Shown: positions 19,061 to 27,551, counted from the first letter of the stretch. The stretch is 64,000 nucleotides of DNA from Fastidiosipila sanguinis (GCF_002998295.1 NZ_CP027226.1:868001-932000), one strand, 5' to 3'. Notes: generated from the letters alone by a model not told the origin. Numbers and translations: made by a program.

Positions 19061-19621
19061 TTAGATGTTCATTATTTCTTCAATGCTACGACCGTCTTCA
19101 AGTTGGCTAATAGCAGTCGGTAAAGTATATCCCCAAATTATTACACCAACCAATGCAATTGCTTCCTTTTTTCTTTGATAATAAACAGTTCTCTCTAAAG
19201 ATACACTTCTCATACAAGCTTCATCAGTAATCTTTTTTTCAGCAATGTAGTAATTATAAATAATCTTATGATAGATTTCTCCATACTCTGGATAAACTTT
19301 TAACCTAACACAGGCATCATAAATTATTAAAAGCATAAGCTTACTATCCATTACATTGGAAACTCTATTATTAAACTTTTCTTCAACTTTTTCTGGAGCA
19401 AATGTAGAAAGATACAAGTAAGCAGATTCTGAAGTTGATCCATAGTTTTCTTTACTCTCAAACATCATAAAATTTGCCCTGCTATCTACTGCCCAGGTAA
19501 CTTGTCTATATAAACTTAAAATAAGTTTTGCAGCTGAACTGATCTCTTCAAATTTCAAGTTGCTATCTGCATACATGTTCATTATATTCTTTAAAGTTTT
19601 ACTTATTCTCAATCTAATCAC
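19061..19621 (-). CDS. Hypothetical regulator-like protein of the element
   Basis: About 186 aa. The annotated start is GTG at 19621; a TTG nine bases downstream is better placed after GGGGTG. The protein is helical, with SLERTVYYQRKKEAIALVGVIIWGY near the C-terminus. That shape occurs in phage and element activators of the ArpU/RinA kind, but the match is too loose to name it. It diverges from the XRE/ImmA operon and shares the 19622-19770 control region with it, which suggests co-regulation. Function is not established. Confidence 0.6.
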   Translation of the reverse strand: MIRLRISKTLKNIMNMYADSNLKFEEISSAAKLILSLYRQVTWAVDSRANFMMFESKENYGSTSESAYLYLSTFAPEKVEEKFNNRVSNVMDSKLMLLIIYDACVRLKVYPEYGEIYHKIIYNYYIAEKKITDEACMRSVSLERTVYYQRKKEAIALVGVIIWGYTLPTAISQLEDGRSIEEIMNI

Positions 19622-19636
19622 CCCAATACAACTTAT

Positions 19637-19664
19637 TTACAAACTTGAATGTTTGTGCTATAAT
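19637..19664 (+). promoter_or_regulatory. Promoter and operator candidate of the XRE/ImmA operon
   Basis: TTACAA (19637-19642) and TATAAT (19659-19664) are 16 bp apart. Between them lies the inverted repeat CAAAC-N6-GTTTG (19640-19655), placed where a bound repressor would block RNA polymerase. The neighbouring XRE protein is the natural candidate to bind it. Confidence 0.6.
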
Positions 19665-19770
19665 ATGAATATAAGTTCAGTTTGTATTATATCTCAAATT
19701 GAAAAATAATTCAAGCACTATTGTTCGTATTAAAAGTTATAAATGCACATTAGTACAGGAGGTTAAAGTT

Positions 19771-20172
19771 ATGGCTTTTGCGGATAGATTAAAGGAATTT
19801 CGTGAAAAAGAAAAGTTAAGTCAAGCAGATTTTGCAAAAATGATAGGAATAAGTACAAGAACTCTTGTACATTATGAAGACGGAGAAAGATACCCAAGAG
19901 ATGTCGAGGTTTACAAAAAAATAGCTGAAGTTATGGACTGTGATTACAATTATCTTCTAGAAGAAAGTGACGAGTTTTTAAATAGAGTTTATAACATGGG
20001 TGGCAAAAGGGAATTAGAAAAAGCTAGAGCATTAACAGAAGGTCTAAGCTCTTTATTTGCTGGTGGAGAAATTTCTGACGAAGATAAAGATGCTGCTTTT
20101 GAAGCTATTACTCGTGCTTATTGGGAGGCTAAAAGAGAAAACAAGAAATACGGTCGTAAGAAAAAAGATTAG
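19771..20172 (+). CDS. XRE-family transcriptional regulator (ImmR-like)
   Basis: The start at 19771 has a perfect AGGAGG; the longer frame upstream has none. The 133-aa protein has an N-terminal HTH (KLSQADFAKMIGISTRTLVHYEDG, about 14-37) and a helical C-terminus. It is followed after 8 bp by an ImmA-type metalloprotease, the same pairing as ImmR/ImmA of ICEBs1, where the protease cleaves the repressor upon DNA damage to start excision. By analogy this is the likely master repressor of the element. The target operator is probably the repeat in its own promoter. Confidence 0.88.
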   Translation: MAFADRLKEFREKEKLSQADFAKMIGISTRTLVHYEDGERYPRDVEVYKKIAEVMDCDYNYLLEESDEFLNRVYNMGGKRELEKARALTEGLSSLFAGGEISDEDKDAAFEAITRAYWEAKRENKKYGRKKKD

Positions 20173-20180
20173 GTGATTTT

Positions 20181-20729
20181 ATGAGCATGAATCGCTATAT
20201 ATATGATAAGGTTAATCGACTTATAAAAAAATATAAGACACGAGATCCTATCGAATTAATAGAAGCTTTGAATATTAACTTGGTATATCTACCTAAAACA
20301 GAAATACTTTTAGGAATGTACCATTATATTCAAAGAAACAGATTTATTTTTATCAGTAGCAACACAAATTTTAATAGAAAGACTATATTAGCACATGAAT
20401 TAGGTCACGATCAACTACACAGATATTATTGTATGAGAGGTGGAGCTTTTCATGACCAAACAGTATTAAACCCTACAAATAAATTTGAAACTGAAGCTAA
20501 TATTTTTGCAGCTCATTTATTAATAAGTGATGAAGATGTCTTCGATAATATTAATGATCAAGTTTGTGATTATGAAATTGCTGGAAAGTTAGGCGTAGAT
20601 ATAAATTTACTAAATCTAAAAATTTCTGAGTTAGCAAAAATGGGCAAGTTTAATAAACCAGTTAATGTTAATATACCTCAGGGAGATTTTCTTAAAAACT
20701 ATCGCCCTGAACATGATGATTATTATTAG
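20181..20729 (+). CDS. ImmA/IrrE-family metallopeptidase
   Basis: This 182-aa protein has the zinc motif AHELGHDQLH (HExxH at residues 72-76, further His at 80) and a downstream ETEANIFAAHLL, which supplies the third ligand Glu in this family. It follows the XRE gene by 8 bp and should act on that repressor. The motif is complete, in contrast to the second ImmA-like gene at 24.3-25.1 kb. Start ATG at 20181, with AGGTGA upstream. Confidence 0.9.
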   Translation: MSMNRYIYDKVNRLIKKYKTRDPIELIEALNINLVYLPKTEILLGMYHYIQRNRFIFISSNTNFNRKTILAHELGHDQLHRYYCMRGGAFHDQTVLNPTNKFETEANIFAAHLLISDEDVFDNINDQVCDYEIAGKLGVDINLLNLKISELAKMGKFNKPVNVNIPQGDFLKNYRPEHDDYY

Positions 20730-20737
20730 GAGACTCT

Positions 20738-21220
20738 ATGGGAATTTTTATTACAGGATATTTTTTATTAATCCTTTCTGGAATAGTTTTCTACTATCTC
20801 ATCTCTACCTACTCTGTAAAAATTTCAGCATTTTTGATTGATTTTATAGTTGTAGGTTTAGGATTTTATATATCCATAAAAGATAAACTAGATAACAAAT
20901 TGGCTATTCCCCTTTCAATTACAGTAGTAATAATTTATGGAATATTGCTAGTTTTAATAAATCAAAAGCTACCAAAAATCAGTAAACTTTTAAACTATAT
21001 AATTGCTTTCATAGGATCAGCAGTTGCCTTATGGTTGGCACTTGATTTTATTACAAGCACACTAAGTGCTTTTAAAATAATCGGTCAAACTTATCATCAA
21101 TTACCAATAACAAAAAGTATGATGATAAATTCCTTTATACATTATGTAATTGTATTCTTAATTAGTATTCCAGTGTTTAAAGGTAGAATGAAATTTATAC
21201 TTGGAGGAAATTATGAGTAA
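20738..21220 (+). CDS. Small integral membrane protein, unknown function
   Basis: This 160-aa protein is almost wholly hydrophobic, with about five predicted membrane helices separated by short charged turns. It starts 8 bp after the ImmA-type gene with a GGAG site and overlaps the rhuM start by 8 bp, so it is cotranscribed. No family motif is recognised. Position in a repressor/protease operon could mean a signal input at the membrane or simple element housekeeping. Confidence 0.65.
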   Translation: MGIFITGYFLLILSGIVFYYLISTYSVKISAFLIDFIVVGLGFYISIKDKLDNKLAIPLSITVVIIYGILLVLINQKLPKISKLLNYIIAFIGSAVALWLALDFITSTLSAFKIIGQTYHQLPITKSMMINSFIHYVIVFLISIPVFKGRMKFILGGNYE

Positions 21221-22295
21221 AGAAATGGATAAAAATAAAGACGAAAATCAGAAAAAAAAAGAACTTCAAATTAGGTCCTCTGCTGCTGAATACTTGACTT
21301 TTATTGCAGCAAATGGTGATGATCAAGAAGCTATTGAAATTAGATATGAAGATGAAAATATTTGGCTAACACAAAAGATGATGGCAACACTTTATGATGT
21401 TAGTGTCGCCACAATAAATGAACATCTTAAAAAAATCTATGCCGATAGTGAATTACAAGAAGAAGCAACTATTAGGAATTTCCTAATAGTTCAAAAAGAA
21501 GGTTCTAGAAATGTTTCAAGGGAAACAAAACACTATAACCTACAAGCAATTATTGCAGTAGGTTTTAAAGTAAATAACGAACGTGCCGTCCAATTTAGAA
21601 AGTGGGCAAACCAAATTGTAAAAGATTTTACAATTAAAGGTTGGGCAATGGATGATGAAAGACTCAAAAATTCTGGCACAAAACTTACCAAGGATTATTT
21701 TGAAAAATTACTTGTAAAAATTCGTGAGATTCGATTATCTGAAAGAAGATTCTATCAAAAAATCACAGATATTTATGCCACATCTTTAGACTATGATCCA
21801 TCTGCAAAAGCAACAAAAAGGTTTTTTGCAGCTATTCAAAATAAATTGCACTATGCAATTCATGGAAAAACTGCAGCTGAATTAATTGTAGATAGAGCCA
21901 ATCACAAAACTAAAAATATGGGACTTACTACTTGGGAAGGATCACCAGATTCAAAAATTCATAAATATGATGTAGTCGTTGCAAAAAATTATCTAAACGA
22001 AGAAGAATTAAATCAAATGCAAAGAATTGTTTCATCATATTTGGACATGGCAGAACTGCAAGCAGAAAGACATATCCCTATGACTATGGAAGATTGGGAA
22101 AAAAGATTAAATGGATTTTTGCAATTATGGGATAAAGAAATTCTAAACGATTCAGGAAAAGTATCTGCAGCTCTTGCAAAAAAGCACGCAGAAAGTGAGT
22201 TTGAAAAATATAGAATTATACAAGATAGACTCTACAAAAGTGATTTTGATAAATTCTTGGAATTAGAAGATGATACTAAAAAATTAGAAGAATAA
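21213..22295 (+). CDS. RhuM-family protein
   Basis: The start at 21213 (MSKEMDKNK) has GGAGG six bases upstream, inside the preceding gene. The 360-aa protein has the family hallmark EIRYEDENIWLTQKMMATLYDVSVATINEHL near residues 45-75, a putative DNA-binding segment. It also has the RhuM middle and end (REIRLSERRFYQKITDIYATS; ERHIPMTMEDWEKRL). RhuM proteins were first noted on a Salmonella pathogenicity island and are common on mobile elements; their biochemical role is unknown. Last gene before a strong terminator. Confidence 0.88.
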   Translation: MSKEMDKNKDENQKKKELQIRSSAAEYLTFIAANGDDQEAIEIRYEDENIWLTQKMMATLYDVSVATINEHLKKIYADSELQEEATIRNFLIVQKEGSRNVSRETKHYNLQAIIAVGFKVNNERAVQFRKWANQIVKDFTIKGWAMDDERLKNSGTKLTKDYFEKLLVKIREIRLSERRFYQKITDIYATSLDYDPSAKATKRFFAAIQNKLHYAIHGKTAAELIVDRANHKTKNMGLTTWEGSPDSKIHKYDVVVAKNYLNEEELNQMQRIVSSYLDMAELQAERHIPMTMEDWEKRLNGFLQLWDKEILNDSGKVSAALAKKHAESEFEKYRIIQDRLYKSDFDKFLELEDDTKKLEE

Positions 22296-22367
22296 CTTAA
22301 TATACGCTTAATGCTTATAACTTTAATAGCAAGCACAGTAAGTGTACGGACACTTACGAAAAAAATT

Positions 22368-22403
22368 AATGGAGCAGACCTTTACGGAATGCTCCATTTT
22401 TTT
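22368..22403 (+). terminator. Terminator after the XRE-ImmA-rhuM operon
   Basis: AATGGAGCA (22368-22376) pairs with TGCTCCATT (22390-22398), followed by a run of T on the plus strand. Confidence 0.85.
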
Positions 22404-22410
22404 AATTTTT

Positions 22411-22440
22411 ACCTTGTTAGGGAGAACCCTAAGACCCCGA
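22411..22440. other. Candidate origin of transfer (oriT)
   Basis: A perfect inverted repeat TTAGGG-AGAA-CCCTAA (22417-22432) is followed directly by GACCCCG, 26 bp before mobC. A short hairpin next to a G/C-rich nick-type sequence just upstream of mobC and relaxase is the usual oriT layout in MOB systems. No nick site has been shown. Confidence 0.5.
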
Positions 22441-22465
22441 AATATATTTTATAAAGGAGAATAAA

Positions 22466-22822
22466 ATGGCAAATAGATTTAGAAATGAAAGAATAGAAAT
22501 TAAACTAACTAAAGAAGAAAAAGAAATTTTTGAAAAGAAAATGAAACTTGCTAATTGCAAAACTATGTCTCACTTTCTTAGAAAGTGCGTATTAGAAAAA
22601 GAAATTTATGTAGTAGATTTAGAACCATTTAGAAACCTACAATGGTTACTTTCAAATGCTACGAATAATATAAACCAGATTGCAAAAGCTACTAATACAA
22701 CTGGTGTTATTTACAAAAATGAAATTGAATCTATGAATAAGCAGATAGAAAAATTATCAAGAGAAATATGGCAGATCCACTCTCTACTTCTAAATAAATC
22801 AAAAGAAAGTTCTGGTGATTAG
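22466..22822 (+). CDS. mobC: MobC-like relaxosome accessory protein
   Basis: This 118-aa protein opens with FRNERIEIKLTKEEKEIFEKKMKLANC, a ribbon-helix-helix-type DNA-binding start. It contains the MobC signature WLLSNATNNINQIAKATNTTG (about 70-90). It should bind near oriT and help the relaxase open the strands. GGAG upstream of the ATG. The stop lies one base before the relaxase ATG, so the two are translationally coupled. Confidence 0.88.
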   Translation: MANRFRNERIEIKLTKEEKEIFEKKMKLANCKTMSHFLRKCVLEKEIYVVDLEPFRNLQWLLSNATNNINQIAKATNTTGVIYKNEIESMNKQIEKLSREIWQIHSLLLNKSKESSGD

Positions 22823-22823
22823 T

Positions 22824-24155
22824 ATGGCAATTACAAAAATACATCCTATAAAATCAACTCTAAATTTGGCAATAGATTATATAACTAAGAGTGAAAAAAC
22901 TGATGAAAAAGTCTTGGTATCTTCATTTAAATGTCATCCATCTACTGCCCATATTCAATTTATGAAAACACGAGAAGACAATGATACTAAAGGTACAGTT
23001 TTAGCTAGGCATTTAATCCAATCTTTTCTACCAGGAGAGGTTGATCCTGTAAAAGCTCACGAAATAGGAATGGAATTATGCAAGAAAATTTTAAAAGAAG
23101 ATTATGAATTTGTTCTTGCAACTCATATAGATAGAGGGCATATCCACAACCATATAATCTTTAATAACGTTAATTACAGGACTGGTAAATGCTACCAATC
23201 TAATAAAAAATCTTATCATAAAATCAGATTTCAAAGTGACGAATTATGTAGAGAAAATAAGCTCTTAGTCATTGATGAATATTATGAAGCTTACAAAAGA
23301 AAATATAAAACTGCTGGTAAATCTTGGTACGAATATGACCAAAACAAAAAAGGAAATTCTTGGAAATCTAAACTACAATTTGATATAGACAGAATGATTA
23401 ATAAGTCTAAATCATGGGAAGAATTTTTAGAAAATATGAAATCTCTTGATTATGAAATTAAGTTTGGTAAACATATTGCTTTTCGTCATAAAGATAAGCA
23501 AAGATTTACAAGAGCTAAGACTATCGGAGAAGATTATGCTGAGGAAAGTATCAAAGAAAGAATAGATTTAGCAATTAAAAATAAAGCTAATTCTATTAAA
23601 AAACGTGTAGGAAATGTTATTGATATCTCTGCTAATAAAAAGGCTCAATCCTCTAAAGGCTATGAAGTTTGGGCAAGAAAACATAATATCAAAACAATGG
23701 CAGATTCGATAATTAAATTAAGAGAACAAGGAATTAATTCAATTACTCAACTCGATGAGCTAATCAAAAAATCTGCTGATCATAGACAAGACTTGTTAGA
23801 TAAAATAAAGAAAATTGAAACTGAGATGAAGAGTTTATTCCAAGATATGGAAAATATTAATACTATAAATAACTATCGTGAAATCTATAAATACCACAAG
23901 AAAAATCCTGAAGATAAGCAATTTGCAGAGGAGTATTATAGTGAACTTTCCGTCTATAAAATAGCCGCTAAAGAGATCTTAGAAAACTATAACAAACTAC
24001 CAAATACAAAAGAAATACTATCAAACCTCGATAAATTGCAAGAAAAAAAGAATACCCTTATGCAAGAGTATTCTTTGAATAAAGAACAATTTTCCGACCT
24101 TGTTCAGTATAGGAAAAACTATGAAAATTATTATGGAAAGGAAGTGGAGAGATAA
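22824..24155 (+). CDS. Relaxase / mobilisation nuclease (MobA/VirD2-like, MOBP type)
   Basis: From the ATG at 22824 (MAITKIHPIKSTLNLAIDY) the product is 443 aa. The N-terminal 200 residues hold the nuclease, with the candidate nicking Tyr near residue 19 and the three-His metal motif HIDRGHIHNHIIFN at about 101-114. The C-terminal half is a long charged helical region. It would nick oriT, remain bound to the 5' end and pilot the strand through the type IV channel. It is probably the relaxase for the whole element, although the coupling protein is not seen. A terminator overlaps its stop. Confidence 0.9.
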   Translation: MAITKIHPIKSTLNLAIDYITKSEKTDEKVLVSSFKCHPSTAHIQFMKTREDNDTKGTVLARHLIQSFLPGEVDPVKAHEIGMELCKKILKEDYEFVLATHIDRGHIHNHIIFNNVNYRTGKCYQSNKKSYHKIRFQSDELCRENKLLVIDEYYEAYKRKYKTAGKSWYEYDQNKKGNSWKSKLQFDIDRMINKSKSWEEFLENMKSLDYEIKFGKHIAFRHKDKQRFTRAKTIGEDYAEESIKERIDLAIKNKANSIKKRVGNVIDISANKKAQSSKGYEVWARKHNIKTMADSIIKLREQGINSITQLDELIKKSADHRQDLLDKIKKIETEMKSLFQDMENINTINNYREIYKYHKKNPEDKQFAEEYYSELSVYKIAAKEILENYNKLPNTKEILSNLDKLQEKKNTLMQEYSLNKEQFSDLVQYRKNYENYYGKEVER

Positions 24156-24187
24156 AAAGCTATAAGCGGATAAACTTATAGCTTTTT
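24154..24187 (+). terminator. Terminator of the mobC-relaxase operon
   Basis: AAAAAGCTATAAG (24154-24166) pairs with CTTATAGCTTTTT (24175-24187), a 13-bp stem with a T tail. Confidence 0.88.
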
Positions 24188-24264
24188 TAAAATTATTTAC
24201 AAATTTTTATTCTAGACTTTTTATTCTATCTACAAAACTATTTTGACTGTGCGTTTTATAGAAC

Positions 24265-25064
24265 CTACCTGTAAATAATATCCCAATAATTATATTTATA
24301 TAGTTCTTTTGTTAATTCAAAGTTATTAGGTGCATAGCCTAATACTTTTAATCGAACTAATGCTGCTGTTTTTGATACTTGGAATTGCTCTGATACTTTC
24401 ATGATGAAATCAAATAGATAAGTCTCATCCTTAATATGCTTATCATAACCTAGATAGTATAAATACTTTATAATTGCTTTTTTATTCATCAAAAGACAAG
24501 AAGCAAATGTGTTTGCCTGCCATTCTATTGTATCCATGAATCCCCAACGTTTATTTTTCTTCTTATTAACATCGCCAGTTCTACAAGCTAGTGACGCAGG
24601 CTTTTCTTCTTCATTAAAAAAAATTAGTTGGTTTGGATCTCTATAGAATACACACGGATGAATTACACCATGGCCACATTCATTAGCTAGGGTAAATCTT
24701 CTAAATCCTTTATCTCTTGGATTATCCAATTGCTTATCTATTAGAATAGTATTGGCTCTATCTGTAAGATATTCTAGTTCCCATTGTCCAGTTTTTATAT
24801 TTTGCATTAGGCTTTTCATTGTTCGTATTACTTGGTCATCATTAAAGACCATCATTCCTGCATAGCAACCGTTATGAGATAAGTAGGCATATTCAACATT
24901 AAACCCTAAATCAAATTCTGCCAGTCCCTCAATATCTACCGCTTCAAAATTTTCGATTGCAGATGGACAATATTTGTTGAGAATATTTTCAGTCAGTACT
25001 TCTATTTGATCTAAGGTAATAAATGGAGCCCTGTACTCGATTTACTAAAATTGTATTGATACAT
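24265..25064 (-). pseudogene. Second ImmA/IrrE-type metallopeptidase, frameshifted and with altered zinc motif
   Basis: A start ATG at 25064 follows the XRE stop as TAGGCATG and reads MYQYNFSK before the frame breaks near 25042, where one base appears to be missing. In the next frame the protein runs on without a stop (EYRAPFITLDQIEVL ... CYAGMMVFNDDQ) to 24265, about 266 aa in all. The zinc motif reads NECGH where the family has HExxH, so the first ligand His is Asn. An internal ATG at 24855 could give 196 aa, but the N-terminal third would be lost. Two independent defects suggest decay. A sequencing error at the A-run could explain the frameshift but not the Asn. Confidence 0.75.
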
Positions 25065-25066
25065 GC

Positions 25067-25438
25067 CTACCTCTCTTTTTCAATTTCTTCAATGAATTTT
25101 ATCCATTCTTCTTCTTTAACATCTAAGTCTCTAGCCTTTCTCAAAGCTACGCTTAAGCCTTTAGTCTTTAAAATATACTCTGGCAAATCAGGTGCCACCG
25201 TATTTCTTTGCTTACCAGCTAAATCCATCATAATGGATGATTCTTCTTCATCTAAGTTTAATATTTTAGCAATTTGGTTCAACCTGTCTAAGTCAAAAGA
25301 GTCTCTTTTTCCTTTCTCTACATCGCTTAGATACGGTGAGGAAATATTAAGCCTATCCGCCATATCTTTTAAGGTGATTCTTAAATCCTTTCTCTTCTGA
25401 GAAATAAAATCCCCAAAAGTCAGTTCGTGATTGTTCAT
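25067..25438 (-). CDS. XRE-family transcriptional regulator, partner of the decayed protease
   Basis: This 123-aa protein has an N-terminal HTH (RITLKDMADRLNISSPYLSDVEKG, about 20-43) and a helical tail ending in EIEKER. It is coupled to the broken ImmA-like gene and has a strong promoter with an inverted repeat just downstream. If the protease is dead, this repressor may no longer be inducible. It sits between the relaxase and the peptide cluster and could control either. Confidence 0.88.
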   Translation of the reverse strand: MNNHELTFGDFISQKRKDLRITLKDMADRLNISSPYLSDVEKGKRDSFDLDRLNQIAKILNLDEEESSIMMDLAGKQRNTVAPDLPEYILKTKGLSVALRKARDLDVKEEEWIKFIEEIEKER

Positions 25439-25458
25439 GATTACCTCCTATTACATTA

Positions 25459-25511
25459 TTAGCTAATTTGCTAATATAAAATATTATACATCTTTGTTTT
25501 TCTTAAGTCAA
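25459..25511 (-). promoter_or_regulatory. Promoter plus operator candidate of the second XRE gene
   Basis: On the minus strand TTGACT (25506-25511) and TATAAT (25483-25488) are exactly 17 bp apart. The inverted repeat TTAGC-N6-GCTAA (25459-25474) begins 9 bp after the -10 box, between it and the XRE start. Placement fits autorepression. Confidence 0.7.
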
Positions 25512-25545
25512 TAGCCTACCATAAGTCCTTTGTAAGTAAAAAAAA

Positions 25546-25574
25546 TTGATAGTGTTGTGAAAAAATGGTATAAT
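25546..25574 (+). promoter_or_regulatory. Strong plus-strand promoter pointing into the peptide gene from behind
   Basis: TTGATA (25546-25551), a 17-bp spacer and TATAAT (25569-25574) give near-consensus boxes. No supported plus-strand gene lies downstream; the hairpin at 25599-25636 and then the antisense of the precursor gene follow. It may make a short RNA or an antisense transcript. Confidence 0.5.
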
Positions 25575-25598
25575 TCAGCTTATGTTTGAAAATATGAA

Positions 25599-25636
25599 AA
25601 AGGGATGTTACGGAAACACCCCCGCAACATCCCTTT
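25599..25636 (-). terminator. Terminator of the radical SAM/precursor operon
   Basis: Minus-strand AAAGGGATGTT pairs with its complement over 11 bp around a G/C-rich loop and is followed by a T tract. It lies about 100 bp after the precursor stop. Confidence 0.8.
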
Positions 25637-25734
25637 CACTATGCATGACACATTATACTTTTACGACTGATTATGCACTAATACTTAGCTACCACACTAT
25701 ATATTTGTGCACTTTTTTAAAGATTTTTCCTCAG

Positions 25735-25923
25735 TTAATTTCTAGCTGAATCTTTATTGTAGACGTAATTTGTACTACCGTTACAAGAGCATTGACATCC
25801 AGGACCTGATTGTTTTGTTGCAGTATAATTTTGTTTTACTGTACTACACATACATGGAGCTCTAAAAGCAATATCTTCAGATTCAACAATTTCTCTTTGA
25901 TATGGATTTCTTACTTTTAACAT
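25735..25923 (-). CDS. Cys-rich RiPP precursor peptide (candidate)
   Basis: This is a 62-aa peptide. Residues 1-22 (MLKVRNPYQREIVESEDIAF and following) look like a charged leader. The rest holds five Cys in two groups: CMC at 24-26 and CQCSC at 43-47, separated by a Ser/Thr/Gln/Gly-rich stretch. A strong AGGAGAT site precedes the ATG, which begins 38 bp after the stop of a SPASM radical SAM enzyme. A small Cys-rich peptide beside such a maturase is the standard mark of sactipeptide or ranthipeptide systems. Thioether positions, cleavage site and activity cannot be read from sequence. I recall Cys-rich clostridial peptide families (CLI_3235, Clo7bot) paired with dedicated SPASM enzymes but cannot assign this one. 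Confidence 0.72.
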   Translation of the reverse strand: MLKVRNPYQREIVESEDIAFRAPCMCSTVKQNYTATKQSGPGCQCSCNGSTNYVYNKDSARN

Positions 25924-25961
25924 AATTTCATCTCCTTGAAATTAAAAACTCGTGTCATGCA

Positions 25962-27515
25962 CTATATTACAATATCTTCATTGAGGCTCTCCAATTTTTC
26001 TGGAGCAACTCTCAACAAATAATGATATTGACCTAAATAAATAAGATTACTTTGTCTCTCATACTCACAGATAGCCATATCTGGCTGATTAATACCATCT
26101 CCACTAACCCTATCAACGTAACATGCGCTACATAGTTTTGCACTCCAACAATCATTACAATACGGTGCCCAAGCATCCGAAAACTTAAAGATATAATTAG
26201 TGAATAGTGAGTCTAAATCTATTCCTGAATGTATATTACCCAAACTAGGAGCAAACCCGACTCTTTCACAAGGTAATATGTTCCCATCTACAGTAACATA
26301 AAGTCTTCTAAATCCAGCCACACAACATCCATTTAGGGAAACTTTATTCGAAGCCCTTTTAGTAATAGGTCTAGAATGGATCTTTACATATGGATCAGTA
26401 AATGATGTTTGGTGTATTTCATCAAATGTATTACATAAAACAGCTTTTCGTTGTTGCCAATGTCTCAAGGTTTGGTCCTCATAATATATATCATCTATCA
26501 AATATTCAGGAAGTGTATCTAAGCTAGGATAACCTATTTGATAGTCAAATTTTTTAGGTATATACGGTATATTTTTGAAAAAAGAATCAATTTTTTCGAC
26601 TTTTTCAATGCTATATGGTGGCATATAAACAGAATTTACGGAGACATGAAAAGTATCATTTACACTTGAAATTGAGCAAAGCTTTTCAAAGTTATTAATT
26701 ACATCATTAAAGGTTCCTTTCCCACCTTTATAGACTCTATATTCGTCATGGATTTCTCTCGGTCCATCTATGCTACACATTATTGATAAATTGTTAACTC
26801 CTTTGAAAAAGTTTATCATCTCGTCATTTAAAAGTGTCAAATTAGTAGTAAATGAAAAATTAACTTTCCTATCGTCTAATTTTGATTTAGAAATAGAATA
26901 TTCTATTGCACCTTTTAATACCTCAAAATTAATTAAAGGTTCTCCACCATAGAATGTTATATCTATCTCATTCTTATCACCTTCTGCAAAGATATAGTCT
27001 ATTGCAGACTTGGCATCTTCTAGTGAAATATTCTTATTTCCAAAATTTCTATTACCTGAATAGGTATCATTATATATGCAATACTTGCATCTCATATTAC
27101 ATGCTTGAGTTAATTCTATGATTAGCTGTGTACATCCCTGTTGAATTTGATTGTGTACAAATTTTAAAAATTCACTTGAATGCAAGTTTTTAATTTTAAA
27201 TCCTTTAAATAAATCCTCGCGATTTATAAATGTAATCAATTCTTCTTCATCAATTCCTAACATTTCAACTGCCTGCTCAAATTTTTCTGGATTTAAATCA
27301 TAAGTTTGAAGCAATTTTATGAATTCACAAGTTTTATCATCTAACTCTACAACCTTACTTGTCCCGCTATCATACCAGTAATTAACCTCTCCATCAGTAA
27401 AAATAACGCCTAAAGAATTAGCTGTTTTAGAGACCTTACTTTTACTGTAATCTTCAACATACCTATATAAATCTTTCACTGTCTTAAATAAGACTAAACT
27501 ATTCTCACTATTCAT
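25962..27515 (-). CDS. Radical SAM/SPASM peptide maturase
   Basis: This 517-aa protein has an N-terminal segment of about 120 residues that may be a leader-recognition region. The radical SAM cluster motif is CNMRCKYC at 139-146, with GGEP at 190-193. A C-terminal SPASM region (about 395-490) has many Cys (GCCVAGFRRLY, LPCERVGF, YCNDCWSAKLCSACY) for auxiliary iron-sulfur clusters. Such enzymes form thioether or other crosslinks on Cys-rich peptides. The start at 27515 has AGGAGGTG. It is transcribed ahead of the precursor, the reverse of the usual order. A decayed IS ends about 110 bp upstream, so the original promoter may have been changed. Confidence 0.9.
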   Translation of the reverse strand: MNSENSLVLFKTVKDLYRYVEDYSKSKVSKTANSLGVIFTDGEVNYWYDSGTSKVVELDDKTCEFIKLLQTYDLNPEKFEQAVEMLGIDEEELITFINREDLFKGFKIKNLHSSEFLKFVHNQIQQGCTQLIIELTQACNMRCKYCIYNDTYSGNRNFGNKNISLEDAKSAIDYIFAEGDKNEIDITFYGGEPLINFEVLKGAIEYSISKSKLDDRKVNFSFTTNLTLLNDEMINFFKGVNNLSIMCSIDGPREIHDEYRVYKGGKGTFNDVINNFEKLCSISSVNDTFHVSVNSVYMPPYSIEKVEKIDSFFKNIPYIPKKFDYQIGYPSLDTLPEYLIDDIYYEDQTLRHWQQRKAVLCNTFDEIHQTSFTDPYVKIHSRPITKRASNKVSLNGCCVAGFRRLYVTVDGNILPCERVGFAPSLGNIHSGIDLDSLFTNYIFKFSDAWAPYCNDCWSAKLCSACYVDRVSGDGINQPDMAICEYERQSNLIYLGQYHYLLRVAPEKLESLNEDIVI

Positions 27516-27551
27516 TAGGCACCTCCTACTAATTCTAATTCAATAAACTCC

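Noticed and set aside
25582-25749. Plus-strand frame of 55 codons starting MFENMKKGCYGNT behind a strong promoter
   Set aside because: It has no ribosome-binding site, runs through a terminator hairpin and overlaps the precursor gene antisense. The promoter is reported, but the frame is not called as a gene.
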